Positions 1 to 13,021 of a stretch of 64,000 nucleotides of DNA are shown one piece after another. Position 1 is the stretch's first letter. Each line of letters opens with the position of its first letter. The notes beneath the pieces are model-generated. The model was not told the origin of the DNA, ran no database searches, and worked only from the letters and a program-made list of their open reading frames with translations. The position numbers and the translations under genes were made by a program. Origin of the DNA: Tragulus kanchil. Taxonomy: Eukaryota; Chordata; Mammalia; Artiodactyla; Tragulidae. The DNA lies in NCBI GenBank assembly GCA_022376925.1, contig JAIOJX010000028.1:71637001-71701000 (forward strand). The letters are read 5' to 3'.

Positions 1-1998
1 ATCCTCTTTCCATTTCTCCATATCCAGTCTTTCTGAATCACTTTTTAAATATTTCTTTTCCTGTGTGGGTCTGTATTATCTATAATTCCTTTTTTTTATT
101 TACGTATCTTTCCTTACTTTTATAAGTAGAACGTGTGTGTGTGTGTAGCCCCTTTAATTTTCTTGTCCATTTGATATTTTGTCCCTCTATTTGAAATAGC
201 AAGCAAGACAGGGGCAATTTGTGAATCAGCCAGGAGCAAGGATGTTTCCTGTGGATATGATCACACCCAGCTGCTGTAACTTCCCATTGTTAAAACCAGA
301 AAAAGACAGGTGACAAGACAAAAAAATGAAGATGCTCATCCACCATTTTATAAAAGTCAGTAGCATTGAGATCTTCTCAATTCTCTCTGAGAAGCAATTA
401 TAAGAGGGCAGGTAGAGAGCAAAAAGCAACAACAACAACTAGCATCTATGTCTGAACATACTGCACTTTAAATACAATCAAGTTGAAAATGCGTTTCTTT
501 ATTTAGACCAAATTTGACTTAAACATACCCAAAGCATGTTCAAAGCCTAGTTTCCTGACTCAGGGGATGGTTGCAGGAAATGCAGATGTTCAGCTTTAGG
601 TCAGAAGTTCAAGTCAATGCGAGTTTTAGTGACAGTAAGGCCAAAGGCTCTTCAAGGACTCCTCGAAACAAGCCTCAGTTCATAGCAGAGCACAGAAGAG
701 TTCACCTCTAAATCACTAATTGGCAGCCTCAGTAAAGTGAAGCCAAGCATGAAATAGCTAGAGATTAAACTATTACTCTAGCCCGCCTTCCCTAAAGCAG
801 TCCAGCACAGGAAGCTGTCGAGGTGACGGGGCTGGGAGAGGAGGGGGAGGGGGCGGCGGCGGGGATGGAGGGGCCACTTTGAGTTTTATCATAAAAACAG
901 TGGGCAGCCCTTGAAGGATTCTAAGCAAGAGAATGGCCTGATCACATTTGCATTTCTGAAACATCACTCCAGGGCTGATTTAAACTGAAAGTGTAAAACA
1001 AGGAAGGAGACTGGAAACGGAGACAGCTATTGGTTTGCAAAAGCTAGGAAAGGTCAGGGCAAACAAACAGGAAAAACTCCACCCTCTGGAACAGAGAGCA
1101 TTAAGAAAGGAATTGGACAAATGCACCCAAAGGAAACAGAGAAAGAAAAACCAGACAGGTAATGAGGAAAGCAGAAAAAGGAGCTGGTATCGTAGGAGCC
1201 AGGAAACAGTTCCAAGGAGTTTGACATCCAAACTCTCCACAAAGCTCCAGTGAGATAAAAATGAAGTGTATCCATTGGGTTTAGCAACTATGCCCTTAGG
1301 TATCCCTGAGCATCCTTTGCAAGTTCATTTTCAGTAACATTGTGTAAGGCAGGCATAATGGGGGAGGAGTGAATGTGAGGTCAGAGAGAAGAGCAATACA
1401 AAGTACCAGTCTAGTTCTGGTTTCTCAAAAAATCTGACTCTGAAGAGAAAAAAGAAGTAGTTGGAGAAAGTGTGGCTTTTGTTGACTTTTGTTTTTGTAT
1501 GTTTTATTGAAGAGATGAGCATGCTTTAGTACTGGGGAGAAGGAGCTACTAGGAAATGGGGTGAGTCTGGAGTGATTTAATCTGGGCCTCTTGTGGTACA
1601 GGGTGAACGGACTCCACAGCCAGTGCCCGCCAGCGGAGCTCTCTGACTGCTCTATGACTGTAGAAGCAGGCAGGTAAGAGCCTTTTTTTTTTTTTTTGGA
1701 GAAAGAAGATTAAGAAAAAATTTTTCTTCCCTACTTTTTCAAGATAATAAATGTTCATCATATTTGGAAAGTAGTGTTAAAGAATCTAAGATAAGAAGAT
1801 ACCAAAAAGTACAAATGATCCAGAGGTAAAGTCTCTTGAGGGCTGGTGCTTATGTGCCTGAGGACCAGGTGTTGTGGTTTAACAGGGTGTGCAGTAATCC
1901 AGAGAAAGGCAGGCTCTGGGATGGCACGTCACACACGGGCCAGGAGCTGGGCTTTGTATAAGGTTGGCCGTTGGAGTGATTTCTAAAGTCTAATCTCT
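1..1998. other. EPHA6 intron, left part
   Basis: No exon is recognised here. The stretch is non-coding by inspection: only short open frames without family resemblance are present. It holds a short GT run at about 131-147, a GC-rich patch near 820-870 and an old interspersed repeat around 870-990. It is assigned to EPHA6 intron because the next exons to the right encode the end of EPHA6 on the + strand. Confidence 0.6.
870..990 (+). repeat. Ancient LINE/L2-like interspersed repeat fragment
   Basis: The stretch reads like a widespread old mammalian repeat segment: a 'gttttat..aaaacagtgggcagccc' part followed by 'ttctaagcaagagaatggcctgat'-like text and 'catcactccagggctg'. The family name is uncertain (L2 or another old LINE); this is recognition from memory, not a search. 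Confidence 0.35.
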
Positions 1999-4177
1999 GG
2001 AGGTCAAATTGGAAGTTTTTGTGACCAATTTGCTATCCTGGTTTCTGACAAAGTTATATGTGTACAGATTTTGCTCTCAGTATACTTTGGCTGGAAAACA
2101 GAAGCAACCAGGGTTCTGTGGGTCTCACGCCTGAACCTTTATCAGCATTCCTGTTTCCAGAGCGGCTGAAGTGAGGCGCTCTCGTCCTTCCCCTCCCCGC
2201 CTACCCACCTACCCCTCTCCCCACCCCAGCCCGGTGCGGTCCATCCACCCAGATCCCAGAGCACTGAGACCCTTTCGGCAGAAGAGATGTGGTGGAGAAA
2301 AGGTGTTAGCTCCAGGATGCCTGGTTTGTTTTATGCTTTCAAAACCATGACCTTGTCCTTCCACCCCCTCAAACTCCAAAGCCCAGTCTCCTTTCTCAGA
2401 GTGATGTTGAACTAGGGAAATCTGAGGGAGCGTAGAACTGCAGACTTTCCTCCCATGTATTTCTCAAGCTGGTGACGGAGTCTGAGTGTAATCCACAGCA
2501 GCGCCTTTTAAACTCTCCTATAGCTCCTTTTCTCTGCTCTCCCCAGCTCCCAAGGTTCTCCCACATTCCTATACTGATTTAACTCTCTCACCTACTAGGT
2601 CCCCATGGTTCTTATTCAACTCTAATTGGTTTTTTTTTCCTCAAGAATTCACTTCCAAAGCTTTTATCTGTTCTCTTGTCAGGGTAGTTAAGAGGGGAAG
2701 AAATCAAGGTGACAAAGAGGGAGGAGGAAAACTTAAACTCACAGTTTAATAATTTTGTATCAGTGATATTGGAGATTTCATAAGCCTTATATCTGCAATT
2801 TTTCTTTCAAAAGGCAGAATACTCAAAAGAAAAAAATGTTGGTTAGAGAAGTCTTTTGTTATTTGGGACAGCCACTCCAAATAATGATGATTTCCTTGTG
2901 TCTTCCACACCCCCATGGGAGTATTCAGAGCTCTGTGAAGTCCACAGCCTTCTTGCTTTCTCTCCTACTTAAGAAACTATATGGATGTATAGGTGAATGT
3001 AGTGGTTTTATAAGTATAAACTTAAACCCAGTTGATTGTGAAAAATAATTTGAGAAAGTATGTAGTCATATAGCAGCCATCCTTTGGTTTTGGAGGTCAA
3101 ATTGGAAGTTTTGTGACCAATTTGCTATCCTGGTTTCTGACAAAGTTATATGTGTACAGATTTTGCTCTCAGTATACTTTGGCTGGAAAACAGAAGCAAC
3201 CAGGGTTCTGTGGGTCTCACGCCTGAACCTTTATCAGCATTCCTGTTTCCAGAGCGGCTGAAGTGAGGCGCTCTCGTCCTTCCCCTCCCCGCCTACCCAC
3301 CTACCCCTCTCCCCACCCCAGCCCGGTGCGGTCCATCCACCCAGATCCCAGAGCACTGAGACCCTTTCGGCAGAAGAGATGTGGTGGAGAAAGGTGTTAG
3401 CTCCAGGATGCCTGGTTTGTTTTATGCTTTCAAAACCATGACCTTGTCCTTCCACCCCCTCAAACTCCAAAGCCCAGTCTCCTTTCTCAGAGTGATGTTG
3501 AACTAGGGAAATCTGAGGGAGCGTAGAACTGCAGACTTTCCTCCCATGTATTTCTCAAGCTGGTGACGGAGTCTGAGTGTAATCCACAGCAGCGCCTTTT
3601 AAACTCTCCTATAGCTCCTTTTCTCTGCTCTCCCCAGCTCCCAAGGTTCTCCCACATTCCTATACTGATTTAACTCTCTCACCTACTAGGTCCCCATGGT
3701 TCTTATTCAACTCTAATTGGTTTTTTTTTCCTCAAGAATTCACTTCCAAAGCTTTTATCTGTTCTCTTGTCAGGGTAGTTAAGAGGGGAAGAAATCAAGG
3801 TGACAAAGAGGGAGGAGGAAAACTTAAACTCACAGTTTAATAATTTTGTATCAGTGATATTGGAGATTTCATAAGCCTTATATCTGCAATTTTTCTTTCA
3901 AAAGGCAGAATACTCAAAAGAAAAAAATGTTGGTTAGAGAAGTCTTTTGTTATTTGGGACAGCCACTCCAAATAATGATGATTTCCTTGTGTCTTCCACA
4001 CCCCCATGGGAGTATTCAGAGCTCTGTGAAGTCCACAGCCTTCTTGCTTTCTCTCCTACTTAAGAAACTATATGGATGTATAGGTGAATGTAGTGGTTTT
4101 ATAAGTATAAACTTAAACCCAGTTGATTGTGAAAAATAATTTGAGAAAGTATGTAGTCATATAGGCAGCCATCCTTT
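1999..4177. repeat. Tandem duplication D1 (~1.09 kb unit)
   Basis: Copy 1 runs from about 1999 to 3081 and copy 2 from 3092 to 4177, offset about 1093 bases falling to 1091 after small indels. The copies are near identical; one visible difference is an A-run ('gaaaaggtg' against 'gaaaggtg') near 2297/3389. The junction carries 'ggttt'-like filler at about 3082-3091. No gene lies inside. Probably an assembly false duplication. Confidence 0.9.
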
Positions 4178-5963
4178 CATGAATGACTTTCAAGCTACCT
4201 TCACTTTCATTCACAGTACAAGGATGTCTTATTACCCCCTTTCCAAGAAATATCTATAGCTGTCACACGATGCCCAGCCCCTGGGAGGAAGGCCCAGCCT
4301 GAGGCCAAGGCTCCGTAGAGAATGGCATCAGGAGCAGGGCCTAGCTGTGCCCTTAAACTACTTCTTCTCCCCTTCCCCTGACCTTCATGATTAATATTAG
4401 AGTTACTCTCAATCCCACAGCAAACAGATTACCATGGAATCCAGAATTAATCTGGGGCCCAGTAGTGTAATAGTACAAAGTAGATTGATGACTATATGAG
4501 TGTCCCTCCCCACCCCACCCGCCTTGTCCTACACACTCACCCTCCAGCCTCTTCGACCCCCAGCCCTGTTCCCTCCACACATCACGGCCTACAGAGTGCA
4601 CTAGCTGGAAGTCAGCGGGCCCATGCCATTTTGGACAAAGCTGCAGTGTAATAGGAAAATAACTCTTTCCTCCAGTCCCTGCTCCAGGTCCCAAGCATGT
4701 CACTAATAACAATTTTACAGATTATGGGCTCCTTGACAGCATCAGATAAAAGGGACCATTCAGAAATAGGCAGCAGTTGACCAGATGGACCAGTCCATGA
4801 CAGAAATATTTCATCCAGACCAAGGCAGATAGGAATAGTCACATTATTTTCAGGACCATAAAATTTTTTAAGGAAGCCCTTATCATCAACTGTTAAACTT
4901 TGGTGACAAAGAGGAGGAGGAAAACTTAAACTCACAGTTTAATAATTTTGTATCAGTGATATTGGAGATTTCATAAGCCTTATATCTGCAATTTTTCTTT
5001 CAAAAGGCAGAATACTCAAAAGAAAAAAATGTTGGTTAGAGAAGTCTTTTGTTATTTGGGACAGCCACTCCAAATAATGATGATTTCCTTGTGTCTTCCA
5101 CACCCCCATGGGAGTATTCAGAGCTCTGTGAAGTCCACAGCCTTCTTGCTTTCTCTCCTACTTAAGAAACTATATGGATGTATAGGTGAATGTAGTGGTT
5201 TTATAAGTATAAACTTAAACCCAGTTGATTGTGAAAAATAATTTGAGAAAGTATGTAGTCATATAGGCAGCCATCCTTTCATGAATGACTTTCAAGCTAC
5301 CTTCACTTTCATTCACAGTACAAGGATGTCTTATTACCCCCTTTCCAAGAAATATCTATAGCTGTCACACGATGCCCAGCCCCTGGGAGGAAGGCCCAGC
5401 CTGAGGCCAAGGCTCCGTGAGAATGGCATCAGGAGCAGGGCCTAGCTGTGCCCTTAAACTACTTCTTCTCCCCTTCCCCTGACCTTCATGATTAATATTA
5501 GAGTTACTCTCAATCCCACAGCAAACAGATTACCATGGAATCCAGAATTAATCTGGGGCCCAGTAGTGTAATAGTACAAAGTAGATTGATGACTATATGA
5601 GTGTCCCTCCCCACCCCACCCGCCTTGTCCTACACACTCACCCTCCAGCCTCTTCGACCCCCAGCCCTGTTCCCTCCACACATCACGGCCTACAGAGTGC
5701 ACTAGCTGGAAGTCAGCGGGCCCATGCCATTTTGGACAAAGCTGCAGTGTAATAGGAAAATAACTCTTTCCTCCAGTCCCTGCTCCAGGTCCCAAGCATG
5801 TCACTAATAACAATTTTACAGATTATGGGCTCCTTGACAGCATCAGATAAAAGGGACCATTCAGAAATAGGCAGCAGTTGACCAGATGGACCAGTCCATG
5901 ACAGAAATATTTCATCCAGACCAAGGCAGATAGGAATATTCTCATTATTTTCAGGACCATAGT
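3799..5963. repeat. Tandem duplication D2 (~1.10 kb unit)
   Basis: Copy 1 is about 3799-4860 and copy 2 about 4902-5963, offset about 1102-1103. It overlaps the second copy of D1, so the part from 'ggtgacaaagag' to 'ccatcctttc' occurs three times (about 2709, 3799, 4902). The 4860-4901 junction is a degraded, shortened version of sequence seen intact at about 5958-6045. Confidence 0.9.
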
Positions 5964-7274
5964 TAAGAAGCTTATCATATTCTAGCTCTTAGGAACTGTA
6001 ACCACCACTTTCCTCAGTACATATAAATCAACTGTTAAACTTTCAAGTACTTGGTTTCCAGTAATGTGTGACTCATGAAGGTTGGGAAAAACTCAAAGCA
6101 GTATCATTTGCTTTAGAGAACTGCAAGTAAACTAAGGCTAAATGATACTACCTCCCTCCATGTGATTAATAAAGCACCTGTGATGCTGTCTTTTGAGGGC
6201 AATAACTTTCAACAGTTTGATATAAATGTTTCCATTCATTTTGAAAACATCTTACTTAAATGCTACCTAGGCTGTCCATAATTACCACTTACTAAATTGT
6301 TTATATCTATAAACAAAGTCAACTTGTTCAGAACAAGACAACTTGTTCTGTTTAGTTTTTGTAACTAGCATTTTTAATGTTGCTTCTCAGCCTGGCCACA
6401 ACCAGAGTTGTAACTGAGTGATAAGCAAAGCTTTGTGGAAGGGAGACAGACTATTAAATATTAATCAGGAAGTGTGAAACTTCTACCCATTGAAAATATA
6501 AACTCACATGAACTGTTGCTATAATATGATAATAATACTCATGCTAATATCAATACTAATACTGATAGAAATTGTAATCATTATTGTTAACAATAACTAT
6601 TACTACTGTTTGTTGAGAGCCTACTGTGTGCCACTCATTGTACTAAGCACTTTTATCTGTCATGTCAATGTAATCCTATTATTATCTCCATCCCTCATGT
6701 AAGGAATCAGAGACTCAAAGCTAAATTACTCAGGGGTACACAGCAGGTAATTACTTAATCAGGAATTTGAGTGAGATCTACCAACTGCAAAGCCCTGATT
6801 CTTTCCACTGCAAAGTATACAAGTCTCCAAAATTGCAAGATTTTTCCCAATACAGTAGTTTCAGAAATATGATTATTGGAAAATAAGATATATTTTTACA
6901 TCTCTAGATAGATTTTCTCTGGACTTATCAGACTTCATAGATGGAGTGTATTAAAATTCCAAGAAGAATTTATATCAGGCCACAGCCTGTTATTTTATGT
7001 TCTGCTAAGCGAATACAAGGATGTAGAATTTAAATATGTCCTCACTCATGGAAATCAGAAATGAGTATATAGTCTATATATTCCTTCAACATCCTCTGGC
7101 AATGCTCAGCCACTTGACATTACCTGAAAAAACAAAGGACTAACTACAACAAAATAAAGAAATGAGGAAAATGTGGCAACAACATAATTCCTGAATTACA
7201 TCCTCAGGCATTTTTGTAGATTGAATTTTTCCATTGTTGGCAAATATCTGCTTTGCTTCTTTTCCTTATTATGA
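5964..7274. other. EPHA6 intron, unique stretch with MIR
   Basis: Single-copy AT-rich intron sequence between duplications D2 and D3. Apart from the MIR element at 6590-6815, no gene or conserved motif is seen. Confidence 0.55.
6590..6815 (-). repeat. MIR SINE (ancient mammalian-wide)
   Basis: On the + strand the element shows the reverse complement of MIR landmarks: 'cctactgtgtgccactcattgtactaagcac', then 'attattatctcc', 'gaatcagagactcaaagct' and 'cacagcaggtaa', in the right order. It is diverged, as expected for MIR. Confidence 0.75.
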
Positions 7275-9443
7275 CAGACATTACTAACACTTTCGCATGG
7301 AGCCCAGATGCTGCCTCTGTATCCTTTTTAAGACCACATTTTGATAACCACTGGCAAGGAAATGCCATTGGCACGTGATATATATCTATTTCTGTTCTGG
7401 TATTATTTACCTACAAAAAAAATGGAGTTTCCTTGAGATTCAGTGATATTAGTAAGAATGTAGTGACCAGATGCTGAGAACTCTACCCAGAATGTGGGAA
7501 ATATTTAAACAGTATTATTTATATCCTCTCTCCTTCCTGATATTTAAACACATCTGTAATTTTAAACTGAACTACAACATAATTGTAAAATTTGCTTTGA
7601 GTTTTGTTTCTTCATACTGTTTACCAATTATCAGCCTTATGATGAAATTAAATAATGTCATCAAAAAAACTGATGACTTACTGAAAATAAAAGACTGACA
7701 AAAAATAAATCATGCTCCCAATTTAGCACTGTGAAGAGTCAGATTGTTTGGAACAAAGAGACATTGCCTGCAAGCATGCAATAGTCACGAGATTTATGGC
7801 ATTGTTTTGTGCACTTAGAATTTTTATAGCATCTTGTGCAAATTTACACTCTAAAATTTTTAAAGAGTATCAAATGTTTTAATTAATTTATCTTGTATGC
7901 AGGTTAACAGTTAAGCCTAATTATAGAGAGGGCAGCATTTTCTTTTTTTATCTGATTAGATAAATCCTTTCTTCAAAAGGTAGGTAGGTAGTGTGTATAG
8001 TAGGTTGTTTCATGGATTCACTAAATAATGTGAAGTGTAGCCACTTAGTCATGAGATGAGAAGCTCATGTGAAAACAGTGATACTGAATAAAGTAAGTTT
8101 TGTTGTTGTGGTTCTATGTCTCCTAACCCTGTGCTGCCTCACTCACCTTTAACTGTCTCCCCTTCATTCTGAACCTATTGTTATTCAGTTGCTAGATCGA
8201 GTCCAACTCTTTGTGACCCCATGGACTTCAGCATGACAGACTTCCCTGTCCTTCACCATCTCCTGGAGTTTTCTCAAACTCATGTCCATTGAGTTGATGA
8301 TGCCATCCAACCATCTCATCTGTGGTCCCCTTCTCCTCCTGCCTTCAGTCTTTCCTTGAATTCAGACATTACTAACACTTTCGCATGGAGCCCAGATGCT
8401 GCCTCTGTATCCTTTTTAAGACCACATTTTGATAACCACTGGCAAGGAAATGCCATTGGCACGTGATATATATCTATTTCTGTTCTGGTATTATTTACCT
8501 ACAAAAAAAATGGAGTTTCCTTGAGATTCAGTGATATTAGTAAGAATGTAGTGACCAGATGCTGAGAACTCTACCCAGAATGTGGGAAATATTTAAACAG
8601 TATTATTTATATCCTCTCTCCTTCCTGATATTTAAACACATCTGTAATTTTAAACTGAACTACAACATAATTGTAAAATTTGCTTTGAGTTTTGTTTCTT
8701 CATACTGTTTACCAATTATCAGCCTTATGATGAAATTAAATAATGTCATCAAAAAAACTGATGACTTACTGAAAATAAAAGACTGACAAAAAATAAATCA
8801 TGCTCCCAATTTAGCACTGTGAAGAGTCAGATTGTTTGGAACAAAGAGACATTGCCTGCAAGCATGCAATAGTCACGAGATTTATGGCATTGTTTTGTGC
8901 ACTTAGAATTTTTATAGCATCTTGTGCAAATTTACACTCTAAAATTTTTAAAGAGTATCAAATGTTTTAATTAATTTATCTTGTATGCAGGTTAACAGTT
9001 AAGCCTAATTATAGAGAGGGCAGCATTTTCTTTTTTTATCTGATTAGATAAATCCTTTCTTCAAAAGGTAGGTAGGTAGTGTGTATAGTAGGTTGTTTCA
9101 TGGATTCACTAAATAATGTGAAGTGTAGCCACTTAGTCATGAGATGAGAAGCTCATGTGAAAACAGTGATACTGAATAAAGTAAGTTTTGTTGTTGTGGT
9201 TCTATGTCTCCTAACCCTGTGCTGCCTCACTCACCTTTAACTGTCTCCCCTTCATTCTGAACCTATTGTTATTCAGTTGCTAGATCGAGTCCAACTCTTT
9301 GTGACCCCATGGACTTCAGCATGACAGACTTCCCTGTCCTTCACCATCTCCTGGAGTTTTCTCAAACTCATGTCCATTGAGTTGATGATGCCATCCAACC
9401 ATCTCATCTGTGGTCCCCTTCTCCTCCTGCCTTCAGTCTTTCC
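7275..9443. repeat. Tandem duplication D3 (~1.088 kb unit)
   Basis: Copy 1 is 7275-8355 and copy 2 is 8363-9443, offset 1088 throughout. The copies look identical over most of their length. The right end of each copy falls inside a BovB LINE fragment: copy 1 breaks off at 'gccttcagtctttcc' and copy 2 continues into the full fragment. The unit therefore ends in the middle of a known repeat. Confidence 0.92.
8178..8355 (-). mobile_element. BovB LINE 3' fragment, broken false copy
   Basis: Same sequence as the left part of the BovB fragment at 9267-9546, cut at the D3 junction. It has no right-hand target-site repeat, consistent with an artificial break. Confidence 0.75.
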
Positions 9444-9546
9444 CAGCATCAGGGTCTTTTCCAGTGAGTTGGTTCTTCTCATCAAGTGGCCAAAGTATTG
9501 GAGCTTCAGCTTCAGCATCAATCCTTCCAGTGAATATTCAGAGTTA
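9267..9546 (-). mobile_element. BovB (RTE) LINE, 5'-truncated 3' end
   Basis: The minus strand encodes the last part of the BovB pol open frame: 'LKLQYFGHLMRR', then '[15 protein letters not shown]', ending '[12 protein letters not shown]'. These are typical of the C-terminus of the ruminant RTE reverse transcriptase. Only about 280 bases are present, so it is a dead 5'-truncated copy. A flanking 8-base direct repeat 'gaacctat' (9259-9266 and 9547-9554) is a plausible target-site duplication. Confidence 0.85.
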
Positions 9547-9897
9547 GAACCTATAAAGACAGACATAAGCAAACATTTTTGCAATATAAGGAATATTCAT
9601 TAATAGATTGATCATTAATAGCAATAGACTCTTATCTCTTCTATTTAATGAGTTAAATGAAAATCAGTTCTTCATCATAAATCACATTATGTCATGGATC
9701 AGACTTTTCTGCAGAGTATATTCAAATCACAGTCATCACTTATTTAATGAGTTCCTTTATTGCTTTCAGCATTGTGCTAAGGCCTACAGAAAATAGAAAG
9801 CTATGTGAGATATGATTCCTGCCATCAGGGAGGTTTAACTTACTCTTAAAAAAAAGAAAAAAAAAGTCTTCTGCCTTATAGATTTTTTCCCAAGGAA
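9547..9897. other. EPHA6 intron, unique spacer
   Basis: AT-rich single-copy sequence between D3 and D4. A possible MIR/L2-type remnant lies near 9740-9840 ('cattgtgctaaggcctacag..atgattcctgccatcaggg'), but it is too diverged to classify. No exon is seen. Confidence 0.4.
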
Positions 9898-10432
9898 GTA
9901 ATTCAACTGAAGCGTAAAGATACATGCTCTATGATTACATAATCATTTGTAATAATTTTAATAAGTTTGATAGCAATTTAAGAATCTGACTCGGGAAATT
10001 AACAAATTGTTAAGCATCAACACACAGAATATTATACATTCACTTGAATATTAGTTATGAAGACCACTGAAACATGGAAAATATTCATCAACATATGAAA
10101 TAAAGGCAATTCAAGTAGAATGAACCCTATGTGTAGACTTCTGTTAACCATATATAAAGGTAAGAGCTAGGAAAAAAGAACCTATGTTAGAGTGGTAAGG
10201 GAAGAAAGCCTTTAGGCATGTGATAGTTTCCTATTAAAATGAAATCCGGCCTTGAAATAGTGTTTCTCAAAGTATAACTTTTTCTTGAATCATTTTAATA
10301 GATTTATTGCTTCTATATTTACATGATGAATATAAAATATGCAAAATTTTTGAGAAGAAAAACTTCCCTGCTTTTTAATGGCAGCTTTGGTACCTATTGG
10401 TAACCTAAGAACTTTCTAAGTTAAAATACCAG

Positions 10433-10762
10433 GGGCTTCCCCTGGTGATCCAGTGGGTAAGGACACCGCCTTGCAGTGCAAGGGGCGCCGGTTCAATCCC
10501 TGGCCTGGGAAGATCCCACGTGTTGCAGAGCAGCTGGACCGATGTGTCCAATTACCGATCGGGAACTCTGGAGCGCGTGCGCCCAGAGCCGGCGCTCTGC
10601 AACAACAGACTCCACCGCAATGGGAGGCCCACAGGAGCCAAAGAACAAAGATGGATGAAAATAGAGAAATGAAAGACCAATAGAAGTGGCCCGCCAGCTC
10701 ACCTCCCTTCCCAACCTGACCCCCGCCCAAAATAAATAAATAAATAAATCTTAAAAAAAAAA
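10433..10762 (+). mobile_element. Young tRNA-Glu-type SINE (CHR-like), copy 1 of a duplicated pair
   Basis: Starts 'gggcttcccctggtgatcc'. An A-box-like segment (gatccagtgggtaagg) is followed by a B-box-like 'ggttcaatccc' at 10491-10501. A body with 'gctctgcaacaacagac' and 'gccaaagaacaaagatgg' follows, then a C-rich block at about 10687-10729, an (aaat)n tract and a poly-A tail. Direct repeats 'aaaataccag' at 10423-10432 and 10763-10772 are intact target-site duplications. Open frames inside are fortuitous. Confidence 0.85.
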
Positions 10763-11610
10763 AAAATACCAGTACAAACTCCGAAGGCTTGTTAGAATAA
10801 AAACTCCTCAGCTCTATCAGGGATATTCATTTTACTTATTTAGATGTGTTGATAATCTGTTTATTGTACCCAAAATTATACCATTTCCTATTCTAGCTAT
10901 ACCTCAGCCCTTTCTCTTATCTAAATTGACCATAATTTGTGCCTGGTAGAATTTCCTAACTCTGTTCCCTCCTCATTTTTCTGAGGAAAGTAGTAGACCT
11001 TTAACCTTCTGTTCTACAATCTGTACTTCTTTTTTACATAAGCCGCAGGTTTTGCTGTCAAGACATTTCTCAGGGGAGTAATTCAACTGAAGCGTAAAGA
11101 TACATGCTCTATGATTACATAATCATTTGTAATAATTTTAATAAGTTTGATAGCAATTTAAGAATCTGACTCGAAATTAACAAATTGTTAAGCATCAACA
11201 CACAGAATATTATACATTCACTTGAATATTAGTTATGAAGACCACTGAAACATGGAAAATATTCATCAACATATGAAATAAAGGCAATTCAAGTAGAATG
11301 AACCCTATGTGTAGACTTCTGTTAACCATATATAAAGGTAAGAGCTAGGAAAAAAGAACCTATGTTAGAGTGGTAAGGGAAGAAAGCCTTTAGGCATGTG
11401 ATAGTTTCCTATTAAAATGAAATCCGGCCTTGAAATAGTGTTTCTCAAAGTATAACTTTTTCTTGAATCATTTTAATAGATTTATTGCTTCTATATTTAC
11501 ATGATGAATATAAAATATGCAAAATTTTTGAGAAGAAAAACTTCCCTGCTTTTTAATGGCAGCTTTGGTACCTATTGGTAACCTAAGAACTTTCTAAGTT
11601 AAAATACCAG

Positions 11611-11945
11611 GGGCTTCCCCTGGTGATCCAGTGGGTAAGGACACCGCCTTGCAGTGCAAGGGGCGCCGGTTCAATCCCTGGCCTGGGAAGATCCCACGTG
11701 TTGCAGAGCAGCTGGACCGATGTGTCCAATTACCGATCGGGAACTCTGGAGCGCGTGCGCCCAGAGCCGGCGCTCTGCAACAACAGACTCCACCGCAATG
11801 GGAGGCCCACAGGAGCCAAAGAACAAAGATGGATGAAAATAGAGAAATGAAAGACCAATAGAAGTGGCCCGCCAGCTCACCTCCCTTCCCAACCTGACCC
11901 CCGCCCAAAATAAATAAATAAATAAATCTTAAAAAAAAAAAAAAA
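11611..11945 (+). mobile_element. Same young SINE, copy 2 (D4 duplicate)
   Basis: Sequence and flanking target-site repeats ('aaaataccag' at 11601-11610 and 11946-11955) are the same as at 10433-10762, with a longer A tail. This is the same insertion carried by the D4 duplication, not an independent event. Confidence 0.85.
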
Positions 11946-12257
11946 AAAATACCAGTACAAACTCCGAAGGCTTGTTAGAATAAAAACTCCTCAGCTCTAT
12001 CAGGGATATTCATTTTACTTATTTAGATGTGTTGATAATCTGTTTATTGTACCCAAAATTATACCATTTCCTATTCTAGCTATACCTCAGCCCTTTCTCT
12101 TATCTAAATTGACCATAATTTGTGCCTGGTAGAATTTCCTAACTCTGTTCCCTCCTCATTTTTCTGAGGAAAGTAGTAGACCTTTAACCTTCTGTTCTAC
12201 AATCTGTACTTCTTTTTTACATAAGCCGCAGGTTTTGCTGTCAAGACATTTCTCAGG

Positions 12258-12710
12258 TGGGCAGCTCCCACTAATCACCCAAAAGCAGAAGTTTCTGCAT
12301 GCTCAGCAAATAGCAGAGTGAATTTATCATTGTCCGTGGTTGATAAGAAAGGGCATTTATTGTTTATTAGGTAATATTCCAGAGAATTCATGTGAGGGTG
12401 ATGGTACCCAGTCTTCAAAGCTAGAAAATAACAGCCTTTTTCAGCTTCATTACAAAGTAAGGTGAAAGAAAAGTTATTGCCCAGTGGCTGTGCACAATGA
12501 GGGGACCCTGACCTTACTAAATCAACTGCCAATGCTGTCGTATAAAGGTCAAAGAGCAACCAGGTTACTAAAGATGTGTGGGAAGAAAGGGAATTACGAT
12601 ATTGAAACATTCTAAAAGCAAACAGTGGCTGCTTTACAACAGAGAAATAAGCCATTTAAATCATTTAGTATACAGAATGTCCTTCCATGACCTTTCTATA
12701 CTAAGGACAT
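12258..12710. other. EPHA6 intron, unique spacer
   Basis: Single-copy sequence between D4 and D5. A 126-codon open frame on the minus strand (12275-12655) has no recognisable family features and is treated as chance. No exon is seen. Confidence 0.5.
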
Positions 12711-12851
12711 AAAATTAATAAATAGCATTTCCACTCACCAATTATATGAATTGTGAAAGCTCAAGAGTTATCTCAGGAGAGAGAAATGGAAGTCATCTGA
12801 TTAGGTCTCAGCATCAAGAATGGCACAGGAATAGGAATAGAAACACTTGAA

Positions 12852-13021
12852 AAAAAGTGAAGTCGCTCGTTGCGACGCATGAATGTGCCATGGAATTCTC
12901 CAGGCAAGAATACTGGAGTGGATAGCCTATCCTTTCTCCACATGATCTTTCCAACCCAGGGATCAAACCAGGGTCTCCTGCTAGGCAGATTCTTTACAGC
13001 TGAGCTACAAGAGAATCCCTG
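12852..13021 (-). mobile_element. Bov-tA-type SINE
   Basis: Read on the minus strand the element has the tRNA-derived head ('gctcagctgtaaagaatctg', then 'ggtttgatccctgggtt'), 'ggagaaaggataggctatcc' and 'cactccagtattcttgcctg', ending near 'gaattccatgg'. Short flanking 'gaaacac' repeats may be a target-site duplication. Confidence 0.8.

Larger units (their letters stand above)
9898..12257. repeat. Tandem duplication D4 (~1.18 kb unit)
   Basis: Copy 1 is about 9898-11074 and copy 2 about 11078-12257. The offset is 1180 at the start and 1178 after a small deletion ('ctcgggaaatt' against 'ctcgaaatt'). The A-run tail of the enclosed SINE is longer in copy 2 (about 11931-11949 against 10753-10766). 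Both copies carry the same SINE with the same target-site repeat, so the insertion predates whatever created the second copy. Confidence 0.92.

Noticed and set aside
4353..4712. A 119-codon minus-strand open frame repeated at 5454-5813
   Set aside because: Its repetition is explained by duplication D2. The peptide has no recognisable features, and apparent conservation between copies is not evidence of selection.
9273..9584. An active BovB retrotransposon
   Set aside because: Only the last roughly 90 codons of the pol frame are present; the endonuclease and catalytic reverse-transcriptase parts are missing.
10416..10730. Open frames with 'RDQTG' or 'GKDTALQCKG'-like peptides recurring across the window
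   Set aside because: They are translations of the young SINE in various frames, not a protein family.
12275..12655. A 126-codon minus-strand open frame
   Set aside because: No motif or family resemblance, intronic position and no splice or promoter context; chance is the simplest explanation.
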